Made by a program: the position numbers and the translations under genes
Notes under the pieces: generated by a model
Seen by the model: only the letters and a program-made list of their open reading frames with translations
Told to the model about the DNA's origin: nothing
The model's database searches: none
Shown here: piece by piece, positions 8,220 through 16,397 of the stretch
Layout of the letters: every line of letters begins with the position of its first letter
How positions within the stretch are numbered: position 1 is the first letter of the stretch
DNA from: Actinospineispora eucalypti
GTDB lineage: Bacteria; Actinomycetota; Actinomycetes; Mycobacteriales; Pseudonocardiaceae
Reading direction: 5' to 3'
DNA: 64,000 bases
Assembly (NCBI GenBank): GCA_014208095.1
Contig: JACHMT010000005.1
Coordinates: 124,001-188,000, forward strand

Positions 8220-9566
8220 GTGGTGGAGACCCGAACGGCCGCGCGGCGCGGTTTCCCGGTGCGGTTGGCGGTGGCCGCGCTGGTCACCGCGCCGGGGCTG
8301 TACCTGGGCGGCGCGGACTATCTGGGCCTGCCGCATCCCGCGATGCCGGCGCCGGTGGCCGTGCTGTGTTTCGGGGCGGCGATCGTGGGTGCCGCGTTCA
8401 TGTTGTCCTGGGCCGCCGAGGCCGCCCAGATGGACATCAGCGCCGGGATGGCGCTGGCCTTCCTCGCGCTGCTGGCGGTGCTGCCGGAGTACGCGGTCGA
8501 CTTCGTGTTCACCCTGCGGGCCGGCCACGTCTACGCGGCGCACGGCACGTGCGTGCCGCCGGGCGGGGGCGTGAACCCGTGCTCCATGGCGCTGGCCAAC
8601 ATGACCGGCGCGAACCGGGTGCTGGTGGGTGTCGGCTGGCCGCTGGTGGTCCTGGTGGCCAGCCTGGCCGCCTGGCGGGCGCACCGGGCCGGCCGGCGGG
8701 ACAGCCCGTCCACACACGTCGGCTGCGTGCGGCTGGCCCGGCCGATGGCCGCCGAACTGGCGTTCCTCGGCATCGCCACCGCCTACTCGCTGACCCTGCC
8801 GTTCCGCTCCTCGCTCACGCTGCTCGACGCCGCCGTGTTCGTGCTGATCTTCGTGGGCTACGTGTGGCGGCTGGCCACCGCGCCCGCCGAGCCACCGGAT
8901 CTGGCGGGCACCCCGGCCTGGCTGGGCGACCGGCCCAAGCCGGGCCGGCGGCGCTGGGTGGGCGCGCTGTTCGGGTTCGCCGCACTGGTCATCCTGGCCA
9001 CGGCGGAACACTTCGCGCAGGGCCTGGTGGACACCGGAACCAGCCTCGGGGTGGACCAGTTCCTGCTGGTCCAGTGGGTAGCCCCGCTGGCCAGCGAGTC
9101 CCCGGAGCTGATCGTGGCCTGCCTGTACGCGTGGCGGCTGAAGGCCTCGGAGTCGCTGGGCACCCTGCTGTCCAGCAAGGTCAACCAGTGGACGTTGCTG
9201 GTCGGCACCATCCCGCTGGTGTTCGCCCTCTCCGCCCCCACCTGGCACGGCCTCCCGCTGGACGAGCATCAGCGCCTGGAGCTGCTGATCACGGCGGCAC
9301 AGTCGCTGTTCGCGGTCAGCGTCCTGGTCAACCTCGGGCTCACCGTGTCCGGCGCCACCGCGCTGCTGGTGCTGTTCGCCGTGCAGTTCACCGCCAGCCT
9401 CACCCTGCCACCGGACACCAACCGGATCGTGGTGATCGGCATGTCCGCGCTCTACCTGCTGCTCGCCGCCGGCCAGTTCGCCCGGCGCCGCCGGTCCGTC
9501 GCCCGGATGGTCCGCGACGGCCTGGTCACCCCGTTCGAACGGCTGGAACGCGCTTCGACCGGCTAA
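8220..9566 (+). CDS. sodium/calcium exchanger family membrane protein
   Basis: A 448-residue membrane protein of the CaCA cation/Ca2+ exchanger superfamily. Two inverted repeats are visible, each with the acidic alpha-repeat motif: LLAVLPEYAVDFVFTL with ALANMTGANRVLVG near residues 85-140, and PLASESPELIVACLYAW with LLSSKVNQWTLLVGTIPL near residues 290-335. About eleven hydrophobic segments are seen. GAGGAGG precedes two adjacent GTG codons at 8220 and 8223; the second has the better spacing, so the start may be one codon later. Placed 77 bp after the antiporter operon, it probably contributes to the same ion homeostasis. Confidence 0.82.
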   Translation: MVETRTAARRGFPVRLAVAALVTAPGLYLGGADYLGLPHPAMPAPVAVLCFGAAIVGAAFMLSWAAEAAQMDISAGMALAFLALLAVLPEYAVDFVFTLRAGHVYAAHGTCVPPGGGVNPCSMALANMTGANRVLVGVGWPLVVLVASLAAWRAHRAGRRDSPSTHVGCVRLARPMAAELAFLGIATAYSLTLPFRSSLTLLDAAVFVLIFVGYVWRLATAPAEPPDLAGTPAWLGDRPKPGRRRWVGALFGFAALVILATAEHFAQGLVDTGTSLGVDQFLLVQWVAPLASESPELIVACLYAWRLKASESLGTLLSSKVNQWTLLVGTIPLVFALSAPTWHGLPLDEHQRLELLITAAQSLFAVSVLVNLGLTVSGATALLVLFAVQFTASLTLPPDTNRIVVIGMSALYLLLAAGQFARRRRSVARMVRDGLVTPFERLERASTG

Positions 9567-9608
9567 CTTTCCGGGTGTGCGACCCGGCCCGCGGGGTATT
9601 GACCGCAC

Positions 9609-10850
9609 ATGAGCGGCGGCACGGCACGGTCATCATCGGCGGGCTCCGGCCCCACCGTCCTGCTGCTGACGGCTTCCGTCGGCGAGGGACACAACGCGGC
9701 CGCGCATGCGCTGGCCGGGGCGTTGCGGCGGGTCGAGCCGGGCTGCCGGGTGGTCATCGCCGCCCCGCTCGGCGGAGGCGCGCAGGCCTTCACCCGGTGG
9801 CTGTACCGGCTGGCCATCCAGTTCACCCCGGTGCTGCAGGAGCTCTGGTACCGGGCGGTGGCCCGGTCCCCGGGGGTGCACGGGTTCTACCGGGAGGTGG
9901 TGGGTGCCCGGGTGGCGCGCGAGCTGGCCGTCAAGCTGGACGCGGTGCGCCCGGACGTGGTGGTCTGCACCTACCCGCTGGGTACCGCCGGGCTGGCCTG
10001 GTTGCGCGAGCACGGACACACCCGGGTACCCCTGGTCGCGGTGCTCACCGACTTCGCGCCGCACGCCTTCTGGGTCTATCCCGGGGTTGACCGCTACCTG
10101 GTGCTGGACCGGACCGGCCGGGACCGGATGCGGGCGCTCGCCCCCGGCATACCCACCGAGGTGTGCGCCCCGCCGGTGCCGCCCGAGTTCCAACCGCCGT
10201 CGGCTCAGCAGGCCCAGGCCGCGCGGGAACGTCACGGGCTGCGGCGGGACGGGGTGTCCGTGCTGCTCAGCGCCGGTTCCCTGGGCCTGGGTGAGGTCAG
10301 CTCGGCGGTGCGCGCGGTGCTTGACGCCGGCCCCGAGGTGAGTGCCGTGGTGGTGTGCGGGCACAACCAGCGGCTGCGGGAACGCCTGCGCGAGCGGTAC
10401 CCGGACCGCCGGCTGCGCGTGCTCGGCTGGGTCGAGGACATGGCCGGGCTGATGGCCGGGGTGGACGCGGTCGTCAACAACGCCGGCGGCGCCACCGCCA
10501 CCGAGGCACTGGCCATGGGCCGGGCGTTGGTGCTCTACCGGCCCATCGCCGGGCACGGCCGGGACTCCGCGCGCGCCATGGCCGGAGCCGGGCTCGCCCA
10601 CACCGGTACCCGCCGCCGATGGCTCACCGACCTGCTCGACCGGTGGGCCGAGCACCCGGCGCGGCTGCGCGCCACCCAGCAACGCGCCGCCCGGCACGCC
10701 CGACAGCGCCGGCTGGCGGACACCGCCCGGGGCATCCTGGCCCAGGCCCAGGCCCAGGCCCAGGCCCAGGCCCAGGCCCAGGCCCAGGCCCAGGCCCAGG
10801 CCCAGGCCCAGGCCCAGGCCCGTCCCGAACCGGGACGGGCGGCCTCGTGA
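9609..10850 (+). CDS. GT28-like glycosyltransferase (MGDG synthase/UgtP type) with a Gln-Ala repeat tail
   Basis: A 413-residue glycosyltransferase. The N-terminal half begins with VLLLTASVGEGHNAAAHALA, the MGDG-synthase (lipid glycosyltransferase) signature, and continues with VRPDVVVCTYPLG and VLTDFAPHAFWV. The GT-B C-terminal half has LLSAGSLGLGEV and AVVNNAGGATATEALAMG, the sugar-nucleotide binding region. It probably glycosylates a membrane diacylglycerol or polyprenol at the cytoplasmic face; the sugar is unknown. The last ~40 residues are a run of about 13 Gln-Ala pairs encoded by a CCCAGG repeat, so length may vary between strains. Its stop overlaps the next GTG. Confidence 0.82.
   Translation: MSGGTARSSSAGSGPTVLLLTASVGEGHNAAAHALAGALRRVEPGCRVVIAAPLGGGAQAFTRWLYRLAIQFTPVLQELWYRAVARSPGVHGFYREVVGARVARELAVKLDAVRPDVVVCTYPLGTAGLAWLREHGHTRVPLVAVLTDFAPHAFWVYPGVDRYLVLDRTGRDRMRALAPGIPTEVCAPPVPPEFQPPSAQQAQAARERHGLRRDGVSVLLSAGSLGLGEVSSAVRAVLDAGPEVSAVVVCGHNQRLRERLRERYPDRRLRVLGWVEDMAGLMAGVDAVVNNAGGATATEALAMGRALVLYRPIAGHGRDSARAMAGAGLAHTGTRRRWLTDLLDRWAEHPARLRATQQRAARHARQRRLADTARGILAQAQAQAQAQAQAQAQAQAQAQAQAQARPEPGRAAS
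10741..10818 (+). repeat. CCCAGG hexanucleotide repeat, 13 units, inside the glycosyltransferase gene
   Basis: Thirteen uninterrupted copies of CCCAGG. In frame it encodes alternating Gln and Ala near the protein C-terminus. Because each unit is two codons, gain or loss of units changes length without a frameshift. Immediately after it, CCCGTCCCG and CGGGACGGG (10819-10839) form a 9-bp hairpin with a 3-nt loop. Confidence 0.95.
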
Positions 10851-11752
10851 CCGACCAGACCCTGGTCGCGGTGCTCGCCGCGCTGTTCGGCGCCAGCACC
10901 ACCGCACTGGGCACCGCACTGCAACAGCGGGCCACCCAGCTCGTCCCCCCGGGGCGCCGCATGTGGCTCGCGCTGGCCCGGCGCCCCTCCTGGCTGGCCG
11001 GTGTGGCGCTGGTGGGCGTCGGTTTCGCCGGTTACCTGACCGCGCTGGCCCACGGCACGCTCGCCCTCACCCAGCCCATCATGATCAGCGGGTTGGCGTT
11101 CGGCTCGCTGTTCTCCGCCTGGCTGGCGCGCCGCCGGCCCGACCCCCTGCTGGTGGCCGGCACCGTGACCAGCTGGGCCGGGCTGGCGCTGCTGCTCGGC
11201 GCGGCCCGGCCCACCGCCGCACCGGGCCCGCACGGCACCGCCGCCGGCGGTTGGTGGCTGGCCCTGGCGCTGGGCGCGGCGCTGATGACCGCGCTGCTGG
11301 TCGCCGCGCTGGGCCGGGGCCTGCACCGGGCACTGGGCTACGCGGTGGCCAGCGGCCTGCTGTTCGGCGGCAACGCCGCGCTGGCCAAGCTGGTCGCCGA
11401 CCAACTCGCGCACGGCTGGGCCGAACCGGCGCGGCACTGGCCGGTCTACGCCATGCTGCTGGTCGCGCCGGCCGGCTTCCTGCTCAGCCAGCGGGCCATG
11501 CAGCTGAGCCGGCTGCTGGCCCCGGTGAACGCGGTGATCAGCAGCGTAGACCCGGTCACCGCCGTGGCAATCGGCCTGGTGGTGCTCGGCGAGCGGATCG
11601 CCGACTCACCGGCCGCCCTGGGCGCACAGTGCCTCGCCGGCGCGCTGCTGCTCACCGGCATCATCATGATCACCCGGCGCGGCGCGCGACTGCACGAAGC
11701 GCACCGCGCCGCCCGCACCGGCCGGGAACGGGCCGCGCTCGGCTGGGGCTAG
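10847..11752 (+). CDS. DMT-superfamily transporter (EamA/NIPA-like)
   Basis: A 301-residue membrane protein with ~9-10 hydrophobic helices arranged as two EamA-like halves: LVAVLAALFGASTTALGTAL at the start, ALTQPIMISGLAFGSLFSAW in the first half, and LAPVNAVISSVDPVTAVAIG with VLGERIADSPAALGAQ in the second, the latter being the usual end motif of drug/metabolite transporters. The GTG start overlaps the glycosyltransferase stop (GTGA). Similarity in style to NIPA/DMT proteins of actinobacteria is clear but the substrate is not known. Membrane coupling with the glycosyltransferase may indicate a lipid-linked role. Confidence 0.8.
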   Translation: MTDQTLVAVLAALFGASTTALGTALQQRATQLVPPGRRMWLALARRPSWLAGVALVGVGFAGYLTALAHGTLALTQPIMISGLAFGSLFSAWLARRRPDPLLVAGTVTSWAGLALLLGAARPTAAPGPHGTAAGGWWLALALGAALMTALLVAALGRGLHRALGYAVASGLLFGGNAALAKLVADQLAHGWAEPARHWPVYAMLLVAPAGFLLSQRAMQLSRLLAPVNAVISSVDPVTAVAIGLVVLGERIADSPAALGAQCLAGALLLTGIIMITRRGARLHEAHRAARTGRERAALGWG

Positions 11753-11758
11753 CCGCGC

Positions 11759-12307
11759 TCAGGTACCCCCGGCGAACACCTCGACGATCTTCGCGGTGAA
11801 CGCGGGCAGATCGCCGGGATCGCGGCTGGACACCAGGCCGCGGTCCGCCACGACCTCCTCGTCCACCACCGTGCCGCCGGCGTTGCGGATGTCGGTGCGC
11901 AGGCTGGGGTACGAGGTCAGCGTGCGGCCGCGCACCAGATCGGCCTCCACCAGCGTCCACGGGCCGTGGCAGATTACGCCGATGGGCTTGCCCTGGTTGA
12001 CCATGTTGGTGACGAAGGAACGCACATCGGCGTCCATCCGCAGCCGGTCCGCGTTGACCGTGCCGCCGGGCATGATCAGGGCGTCGTAGTCGGCCGCCCG
12101 CGCGTCCGAGGCCAGCCGGTCCACCGGATACTCCTCGGACGGGTTGATGTCGGAGTTCATCGACCGGATCGAGCCCTCCTCGATCGACACCAGCTCCACC
12201 ACCGCGCCCTCGTCGGTGACCGCCCGGCGCGGTTCGACCAGCTCGACCTCCTCCACGCCGTCGGTGGCCAGGATGGCGATGCGCTTCCCGGTCAGCTTGC
12301 CACTCAT
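11759..12307 (-). CDS. PfpI/DJ-1 family protein
   Basis: A 182-residue protein of the DJ-1/ThiJ/PfpI superfamily (YhbO-like), linked to stress protection and repair of glycated or carbonyl-damaged molecules. Visible features: KRIAILATDGVEEVEL near the N-terminus with the conserved glutamate, DALIMPGGTVNADRLR, and GVICHGPWTLVEAD with the nucleophilic cysteine followed by histidine. GAGGGAGG lies 8-10 nt upstream of the ATG at 12305-12307. It converges with the DMT transporter (6 bp gap). A DUF2795 gene lies upstream on the same strand. Confidence 0.9.
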   Translation of the reverse strand: MSGKLTGKRIAILATDGVEEVELVEPRRAVTDEGAVVELVSIEEGSIRSMNSDINPSEEYPVDRLASDARAADYDALIMPGGTVNADRLRMDADVRSFVTNMVNQGKPIGVICHGPWTLVEADLVRGRTLTSYPSLRTDIRNAGGTVVDEEVVADRGLVSSRDPGDLPAFTAKIVEVFAGGT

Positions 12308-12339
12308 ACGTCGGTACCTCCCTCGTGCGCCGGGCGCCC

Positions 12340-12597
12340 TCATGCCGCTGGATGCTGGTGTTGCAGTGTGGTCGGCGGGTCCCGCCGGGAGCCGCGCTTG
12401 TCCAGCAGCTCCCGGGTGATCTCCTCGATGCCCGCGTAGGTCCGCTCCGGCAGCCGCATCAGGCGGGTCATACAGGCCGAGCCGGCGCCGTAGTGCTGCG
12501 CCTCGGCGATCACCCGCCAGCGCTCGGCCGGGTATCTCAGGTCGGCGAGCACCTGGTGGATCTCGATCAGGTGGGCGGGCGCCCCGGCGTGGTTCAT
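12340..12597 (-). CDS. DUF2795 family small protein
   Basis: An 85-residue protein with the DUF2795 pattern: HQVLADLRYPAERWRVIAEA, then TRLMRLPERTYAGIEEITRE. Such small proteins are common in actinobacteria near stress genes and have no proven function. The ATG at 12595-12597 follows GGGAG on the minus strand; a longer frame exists but lacks a better start. It is 32 bp upstream of the pfpI gene and probably in one transcript. A decayed, frameshifted relative is found at 36495-36598. Confidence 0.75.
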   Translation of the reverse strand: MNHAGAPAHLIEIHQVLADLRYPAERWRVIAEAQHYGAGSACMTRLMRLPERTYAGIEEITRELLDKRGSRRDPPTTLQHQHPAA

Positions 12598-12741
12598 GAC
12601 GGCTCCCTGGGTAGGCGACCACATATCTCTCGGATGCCCGGGCACCGAGGTGGCAAACACCGAGAACGATGGCCACGCGGTGGCACCACGGGTCGCCCGC
12701 TGTACAGCGGCGTACAACTCAGCTACCCGGTGTCAGTCGGC

Positions 12742-13536
12742 TCATGCGCGTGCGGGTTGGGTGCTGAGCTGTTGCCACATCGCCCGGGCGACCTGGTCGG
12801 CGTGAGCGTTACGGATGGGTGCGGGTAGCCCGGCGGGTTGTTCGACTGGTTCGTCGCCGAGGTACTCGATCAGGGCGACCGCGAGTTCACGCAGTTTGAC
12901 GTTGTTGTTCTGGCTGGTTTCGCGCAGTACCTGCCAGGCTTGGGTGCTCCCGGTGCCGGTGGCCGCGACGACGGCGCCTTTGGCCTGTTCAATGATCGCC
13001 CGGCTGGTGAGCAGCCGCAGCACCTCGTCCGGACCGTCGGCGACGGTGGCGATGGTGACCGCGATCGACGCCTCGACGAGCTGCTTGTAGCGGTCGAGCA
13101 CGACGAGGGTGTGCTCGTCGGCCGGTTTGGGCAGGCAGGCCGACACCACGATGGTGCTCTGTTCGAGGTGCCCGGTCGGGAGCACCACCATGCCTTGGAT
13201 TCGTGTCCACGCGGCGGCCTGATCGGGTAGCAGCGCGGTCATAGCCTCACGGGTCAGCTCGGGCCAACGCGGGTCGGACCACAAATCGGTCACCAGGATG
13301 GGCAGGCCGGTGGCGATGGCGTCCGGGATCGGTCCGCCGAACCGCTCGGTCTGTGCTTCGACGAGCCCGGCCCCCTCGCCGAGGGTGATCAATCGGAGCA
13401 CGCCGGCCCGTGACGTGGTGCTCACCGACAGCGACACCGGTGGTGGGTCGCCCAGGCCGGCCCGGATCCGGTCCAAGATCGTGCGTAGCAGCCGCTTGAG
13501 CGGCTCCCAGTCCGGTGAGACCAGGCCCTGGTCCAT
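12742..13536 (-). CDS. GAF-ANTAR regulator (copy 2)
   Basis: A 264-residue paralogue of the protein at 2256-3098, highly similar over the whole length. GAF-like sensor first (GLPILVTDLWSDPRWPEL, LPTGHLEQSTIVVS), then ANTAR (TSRAIIEQAKGAVVAATG, then ETSQNNNVKLRELA). The ATG at 13534-13536 with GAGGGAG upstream marks the start, although the frame remains open further. The two copies lie about 10 kb apart on the same strand, each next to a small-protein gene. A stem-loop lies 81 nt upstream of the start (13617-13635), as in copy 1. Confidence 0.88.
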   Translation of the reverse strand: MDQGLVSPDWEPLKRLLRTILDRIRAGLGDPPPVSLSVSTTSRAGVLRLITLGEGAGLVEAQTERFGGPIPDAIATGLPILVTDLWSDPRWPELTREAMTALLPDQAAAWTRIQGMVVLPTGHLEQSTIVVSACLPKPADEHTLVVLDRYKQLVEASIAVTIATVADGPDEVLRLLTSRAIIEQAKGAVVAATGTGSTQAWQVLRETSQNNNVKLRELAVALIEYLGDEPVEQPAGLPAPIRNAHADQVARAMWQQLSTQPARA

Positions 13537-14212
13537 GTGTGGCGCACTCCCTCTGACGCGGCAGAACGCTGGACTGGCGGCATCGCGGCCAGCAGGCAGG
13601 TACCTATCGCGACACCGCCACCGGTAGATGGTGGCACTGCTTGCGACGTGTTTGCGGGAGCAACCACCATCAGGGCGACGCCCACAGGGGCACCACGTGA
13701 CGCGGTCGCGTCGCGTGGGTGCCAGTGAAGGTGGGTCTATGTGCAAGTCAGCGACGTTCCAGCGGCATTGCCGGTCCGCACGCCGCGGACCGCGTGGTCA
13801 GATGCCGATAGCTGTCGACTCGGCTTCCAGGGTGGACAGAGCGAATACACGGGAGCGTCCGGGGTAGGTGGGTGCTAGGCCGTGTGTGGTGCCCGGGCAT
13901 GACGTACGGCTAGGCCCCGCCGGTTGAGCATCCCAACAGCCGGCGAGGCCGCTTCCCGTTCCCGGCATCGGCCCCGCCGCGACCCGAATCGCCTCCACGA
14001 TCTGTCGCGTATGTCCTGGCTTTGGTGGCGGTGCGTGAGCGCTACTTCTTTCCACGAGTGTGGCCGGCGAAACTGTCCGCCCGGCGAGTAGGCGCGAACC
14101 GGCCGGGTAGGGGTCTGTGTGATGGCCGACCGGAGCGATCCGGCCGGACAGTTCTCGACCACCACATTCCCGGGGAACCGTGCGTACCTCGGGCGAGCCG
14201 TGAGGAGTTCCC
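13537..14212. other. gene-free region between ANTAR copy 2 and the hemerythrin gene
   Basis: About 675 bases without a convincing protein-coding frame; the short frames on both strands lack ribosome sites and look like GC-driven noise. It must hold the divergent promoters of the ANTAR gene (minus) and the hemerythrin gene (plus). One stem-loop is visible: GCCACC (13617-13622) pairs with GGTGGC (13630-13635) around a 7-nt loop. Confidence 0.55.
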
Positions 14213-14713
14213 TTGTCTACTGACGCGATAGTCGTCCTCAAGGAAGATCATGCCGCGATTCGCAAGCTGTTCAACGATTTCGAGGCGGCCGGCGAAAACG
14301 CGGTGAAGACCAAGGAGAAGGTTGTTCGGAAGATCATCGAATCGCTCACCGTGCACACCTACCTGGAGAACGAGTTCATGTATCCGGCCATCCGGGAACT
14401 CGTGCCCGACGTCGAAGATGACGTCTTGGAGTCCTACGAGGAGCATCACGTCGCGGACGTTCTCTGCATGGAGTTGGCAACGATGAGCGGGGACGCCGAG
14501 CGGTTCGATGCGAAGACGACGGTGCTTATTGAGAACGTAACCCATCACATCGAGGAAGAGGAAAAGGAGTGGTTCCCCAAGGTTCGGGAAGCGCTCGGCC
14601 GCAAGAAGCTGCGGGAGATCGGCGCCGACATGCTCGAGGCGAGGAAGGACGCTCCGCGCTGGCCGGCGCAGCCGGGTGCGCTGAAGAAGGCGGTCGACGC
14701 CGTGCTGGACTAG
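14213..14713 (+). CDS. hemerythrin domain protein
   Basis: A 166-residue HHE-type hemerythrin, a four-helix bundle that binds a diiron centre for oxygen, NO or iron handling. Ligand positions are visible: KEDHAAIRKLF (helix 1), HTYLENEFMYPAIRE (helix 2, H and E), YEEHHVADVL (helix 3) and THHIEEEEKEWFP (helix 4, H and E). The start is TTG at 14213, preceded by GAGGAG 6-7 nt upstream; no ATG or GTG fits better. The C-terminal 25 residues are a basic tail. Stand-alone gene, 190 bp before topoisomerase IB. Confidence 0.9.
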   Translation: MSTDAIVVLKEDHAAIRKLFNDFEAAGENAVKTKEKVVRKIIESLTVHTYLENEFMYPAIRELVPDVEDDVLESYEEHHVADVLCMELATMSGDAERFDAKTTVLIENVTHHIEEEEKEWFPKVREALGRKKLREIGADMLEARKDAPRWPAQPGALKKAVDAVLD

Positions 14714-14905
14714 CGGAATCTGCATGTCGACCGGGTGCTCCGCACCCACCCCTGCCGGGAAACCGTTCATCGGCCCGGCCCGCCGGAGGCTGGCCGGGCC
14801 GCGGGCTCCGGATGACCGGCGCCCCGCTGAGCTCGAGGCGCTCGTCGTCACCGGCCCGAGGGTGGCCGCGGAGTGATGACCATCGGGCCGGGGTAACGGT
14901 GGTCC

Positions 14906-15970
14906 ATGGTGGCGGAAACGGATCTGGGCGGCGGGCTGGTGCGTGTCGATCCGTCCGACCCGGGGATCGGGCGGAGCCGGCGCGGCCGGGGTTTTCGTTA
15001 CTTCGATGCGGACGGGCGGCCGCTGGCGGACCGGCGGGAGCTGGCCAGGGTGCGGGCGCTGGCGGTGCCGCCCGCGTGGCGGGAGGTGTGGATCTGCGCC
15101 GAGCCGGACGGGCACATCCAGGCAGTGGGGACCGACGCGGCGGGGCGAAAGCAGTACCTGTACCACGGGCGGTGGCGGCGGGAGCGGGATCGCGAGAAGT
15201 TCGACCGGGTGTTGCGGCTGGCGCGGCGGTTGCCGCCGATGCGTGATCAGGTGGCCGCGCGGCTGGCCGAGGGCGGGCTGGGCCGGGAGCGCGTGCTCGC
15301 CGGGGCGTTGCGCATGCTCGAGCTCGGCGCGTTCCGGGTGGGAGGCGAGGAGTACGCCCCCGCTGACGAGGACGACGACGGCACGTTCGGCCTGGCCACC
15401 CTGCGCCGTGACCACGTGCGGCGGGTCCGGGGCGAGGTGCGGGTGTGTTACCCGGCCAAGGGCGGGGCGGAGCGCATCATCTCGCTGCGCGACCCGGAGA
15501 TCCACCGGTTGGTCGGCGCGCTGCTGCGCCGACGGGGGAGCACCGATGACCTGCTGGTGTACCGGAACGGCCGCGACTGGCACGACGTGCGGGCCGACGA
15601 CATCAACGGCTACCTCAAGGAACTGGTCGGGCCGGAGTACACCGCCAAGGATCTGCGCACCTGGAACGCCACCGTGCTGGCCGCCGTCGTACTGGCCAAC
15701 TGCCGGCGGGAGCGGGCGGGCTCGGCCCGGGGGCGTCGCCGCGAGTTCAACCGGGCCTGCAAGCGGGTCGCCGAGCACCTGGGCAACACCGCGACGGTCG
15801 CACGGCAGTCCTACATCGACCCGAGGGTCGCGGAGGCGTTCGAGCACGGACGCACCATCGAACGCGCCGTCCGGCGGGCGGCCCGGAAGGGCGTCGCCGC
15901 CGCGGAAGCCCGGGACATCGTGGAACCGGCCGTGGCGCGGCTGCTCAAGCAACCGAGGCCGCCCCGGTGA
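14906..15970 (+). CDS. DNA topoisomerase IB
   Basis: A 354-residue bacterial type IB topoisomerase, relaxing supercoils by single-strand nicking through a 3'-phosphotyrosine. The N-terminal domain contains GRGFRYFDADGRPL and VWICAEPDGHIQAVG; the core has LELGAFRVGGEEYA (with active-site arginine) and YPAKGGAERIISLRD; KDLRTWNATVLAA and the tyrosine motif ARQSYIDPRV place the catalytic Tyr at about residue 303. Length matches poxvirus-like bacterial enzymes. These are sporadic in actinobacteria and often lie near stress or repair genes. Start is ATG at 14906. Confidence 0.93.
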   Translation: MVAETDLGGGLVRVDPSDPGIGRSRRGRGFRYFDADGRPLADRRELARVRALAVPPAWREVWICAEPDGHIQAVGTDAAGRKQYLYHGRWRRERDREKFDRVLRLARRLPPMRDQVAARLAEGGLGRERVLAGALRMLELGAFRVGGEEYAPADEDDDGTFGLATLRRDHVRRVRGEVRVCYPAKGGAERIISLRDPEIHRLVGALLRRRGSTDDLLVYRNGRDWHDVRADDINGYLKELVGPEYTAKDLRTWNATVLAAVVLANCRRERAGSARGRRREFNRACKRVAEHLGNTATVARQSYIDPRVAEAFEHGRTIERAVRRAARKGVAAAEARDIVEPAVARLLKQPRPPR

Positions 15971-16016
15971 TCGAGGATTCCCGGGCACCGGGGCGGCAAA
16001 CGCCGAGGGTCGATGA

Positions 16017-16313
16017 TCAGGGCTTGATGCCGGTGTGGGCGCCGGTCCCTCGGCGTCGACGGCGTCTCAAGACAACCGCGGTCATCCCGATCACGCCGAG
16101 GACCAGCACCGGCTTCAGCCGCTGACCGGCCGAGCGGGCCTGCTCCCCGACGACCGATGCGCTGCGCGGCAGCTGCTCACCGGCGATCAGTTTGGCCTGG
16201 TCGCGTAGCTGCGCCAGCCTGTCCGTCGAGCGGCCGCGCACCTGAGCCACCAGCTCGCTGGTGAACATGTCCGTCACCTCGACGGCCGTCGTGGTACGGG
16301 TGGATTCGGTCAT
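16017..16313 (-). CDS. small membrane-anchored protein
   Basis: A 98-residue protein of unknown function. The first ~65 residues are polar and probably helical (VTDMFTSELVAQVRGRSTDR, LAQLRDQAKLIAGEQ); one hydrophobic segment, PVLVLGVIGMTAVVL, is followed by a run of arginines, giving a single C-terminal helix with the arginines cytoplasmic. This plan resembles DUF3618-type actinobacterial proteins but the match is not firm. It converges with topoisomerase IB. Confidence 0.6.
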   Translation of the reverse strand: MTESTRTTTAVEVTDMFTSELVAQVRGRSTDRLAQLRDQAKLIAGEQLPRSASVVGEQARSAGQRLKPVLVLGVIGMTAVVLRRRRRRGTGAHTGIKP

Positions 16314-16397
16314 GAGCGGCGACTACCCGGCCGGGCGGACGTCAACCCTCAACGAGTTCGGGTGTTTGAACGCCGTGATGCGGTCGATCCAAGGGGC

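Noticed and set aside
10741..10818. CCCAGG repeat as a CRISPR array or assembly junk
   Set aside because: The units are 6 bp without spacers and stay in frame with a real gene; CRISPR repeats are far longer.
13875..14165. 96-codon minus-strand frame before the hemerythrin gene
   Set aside because: No ribosome site, no family similarity, and a composition like the non-coding surroundings.
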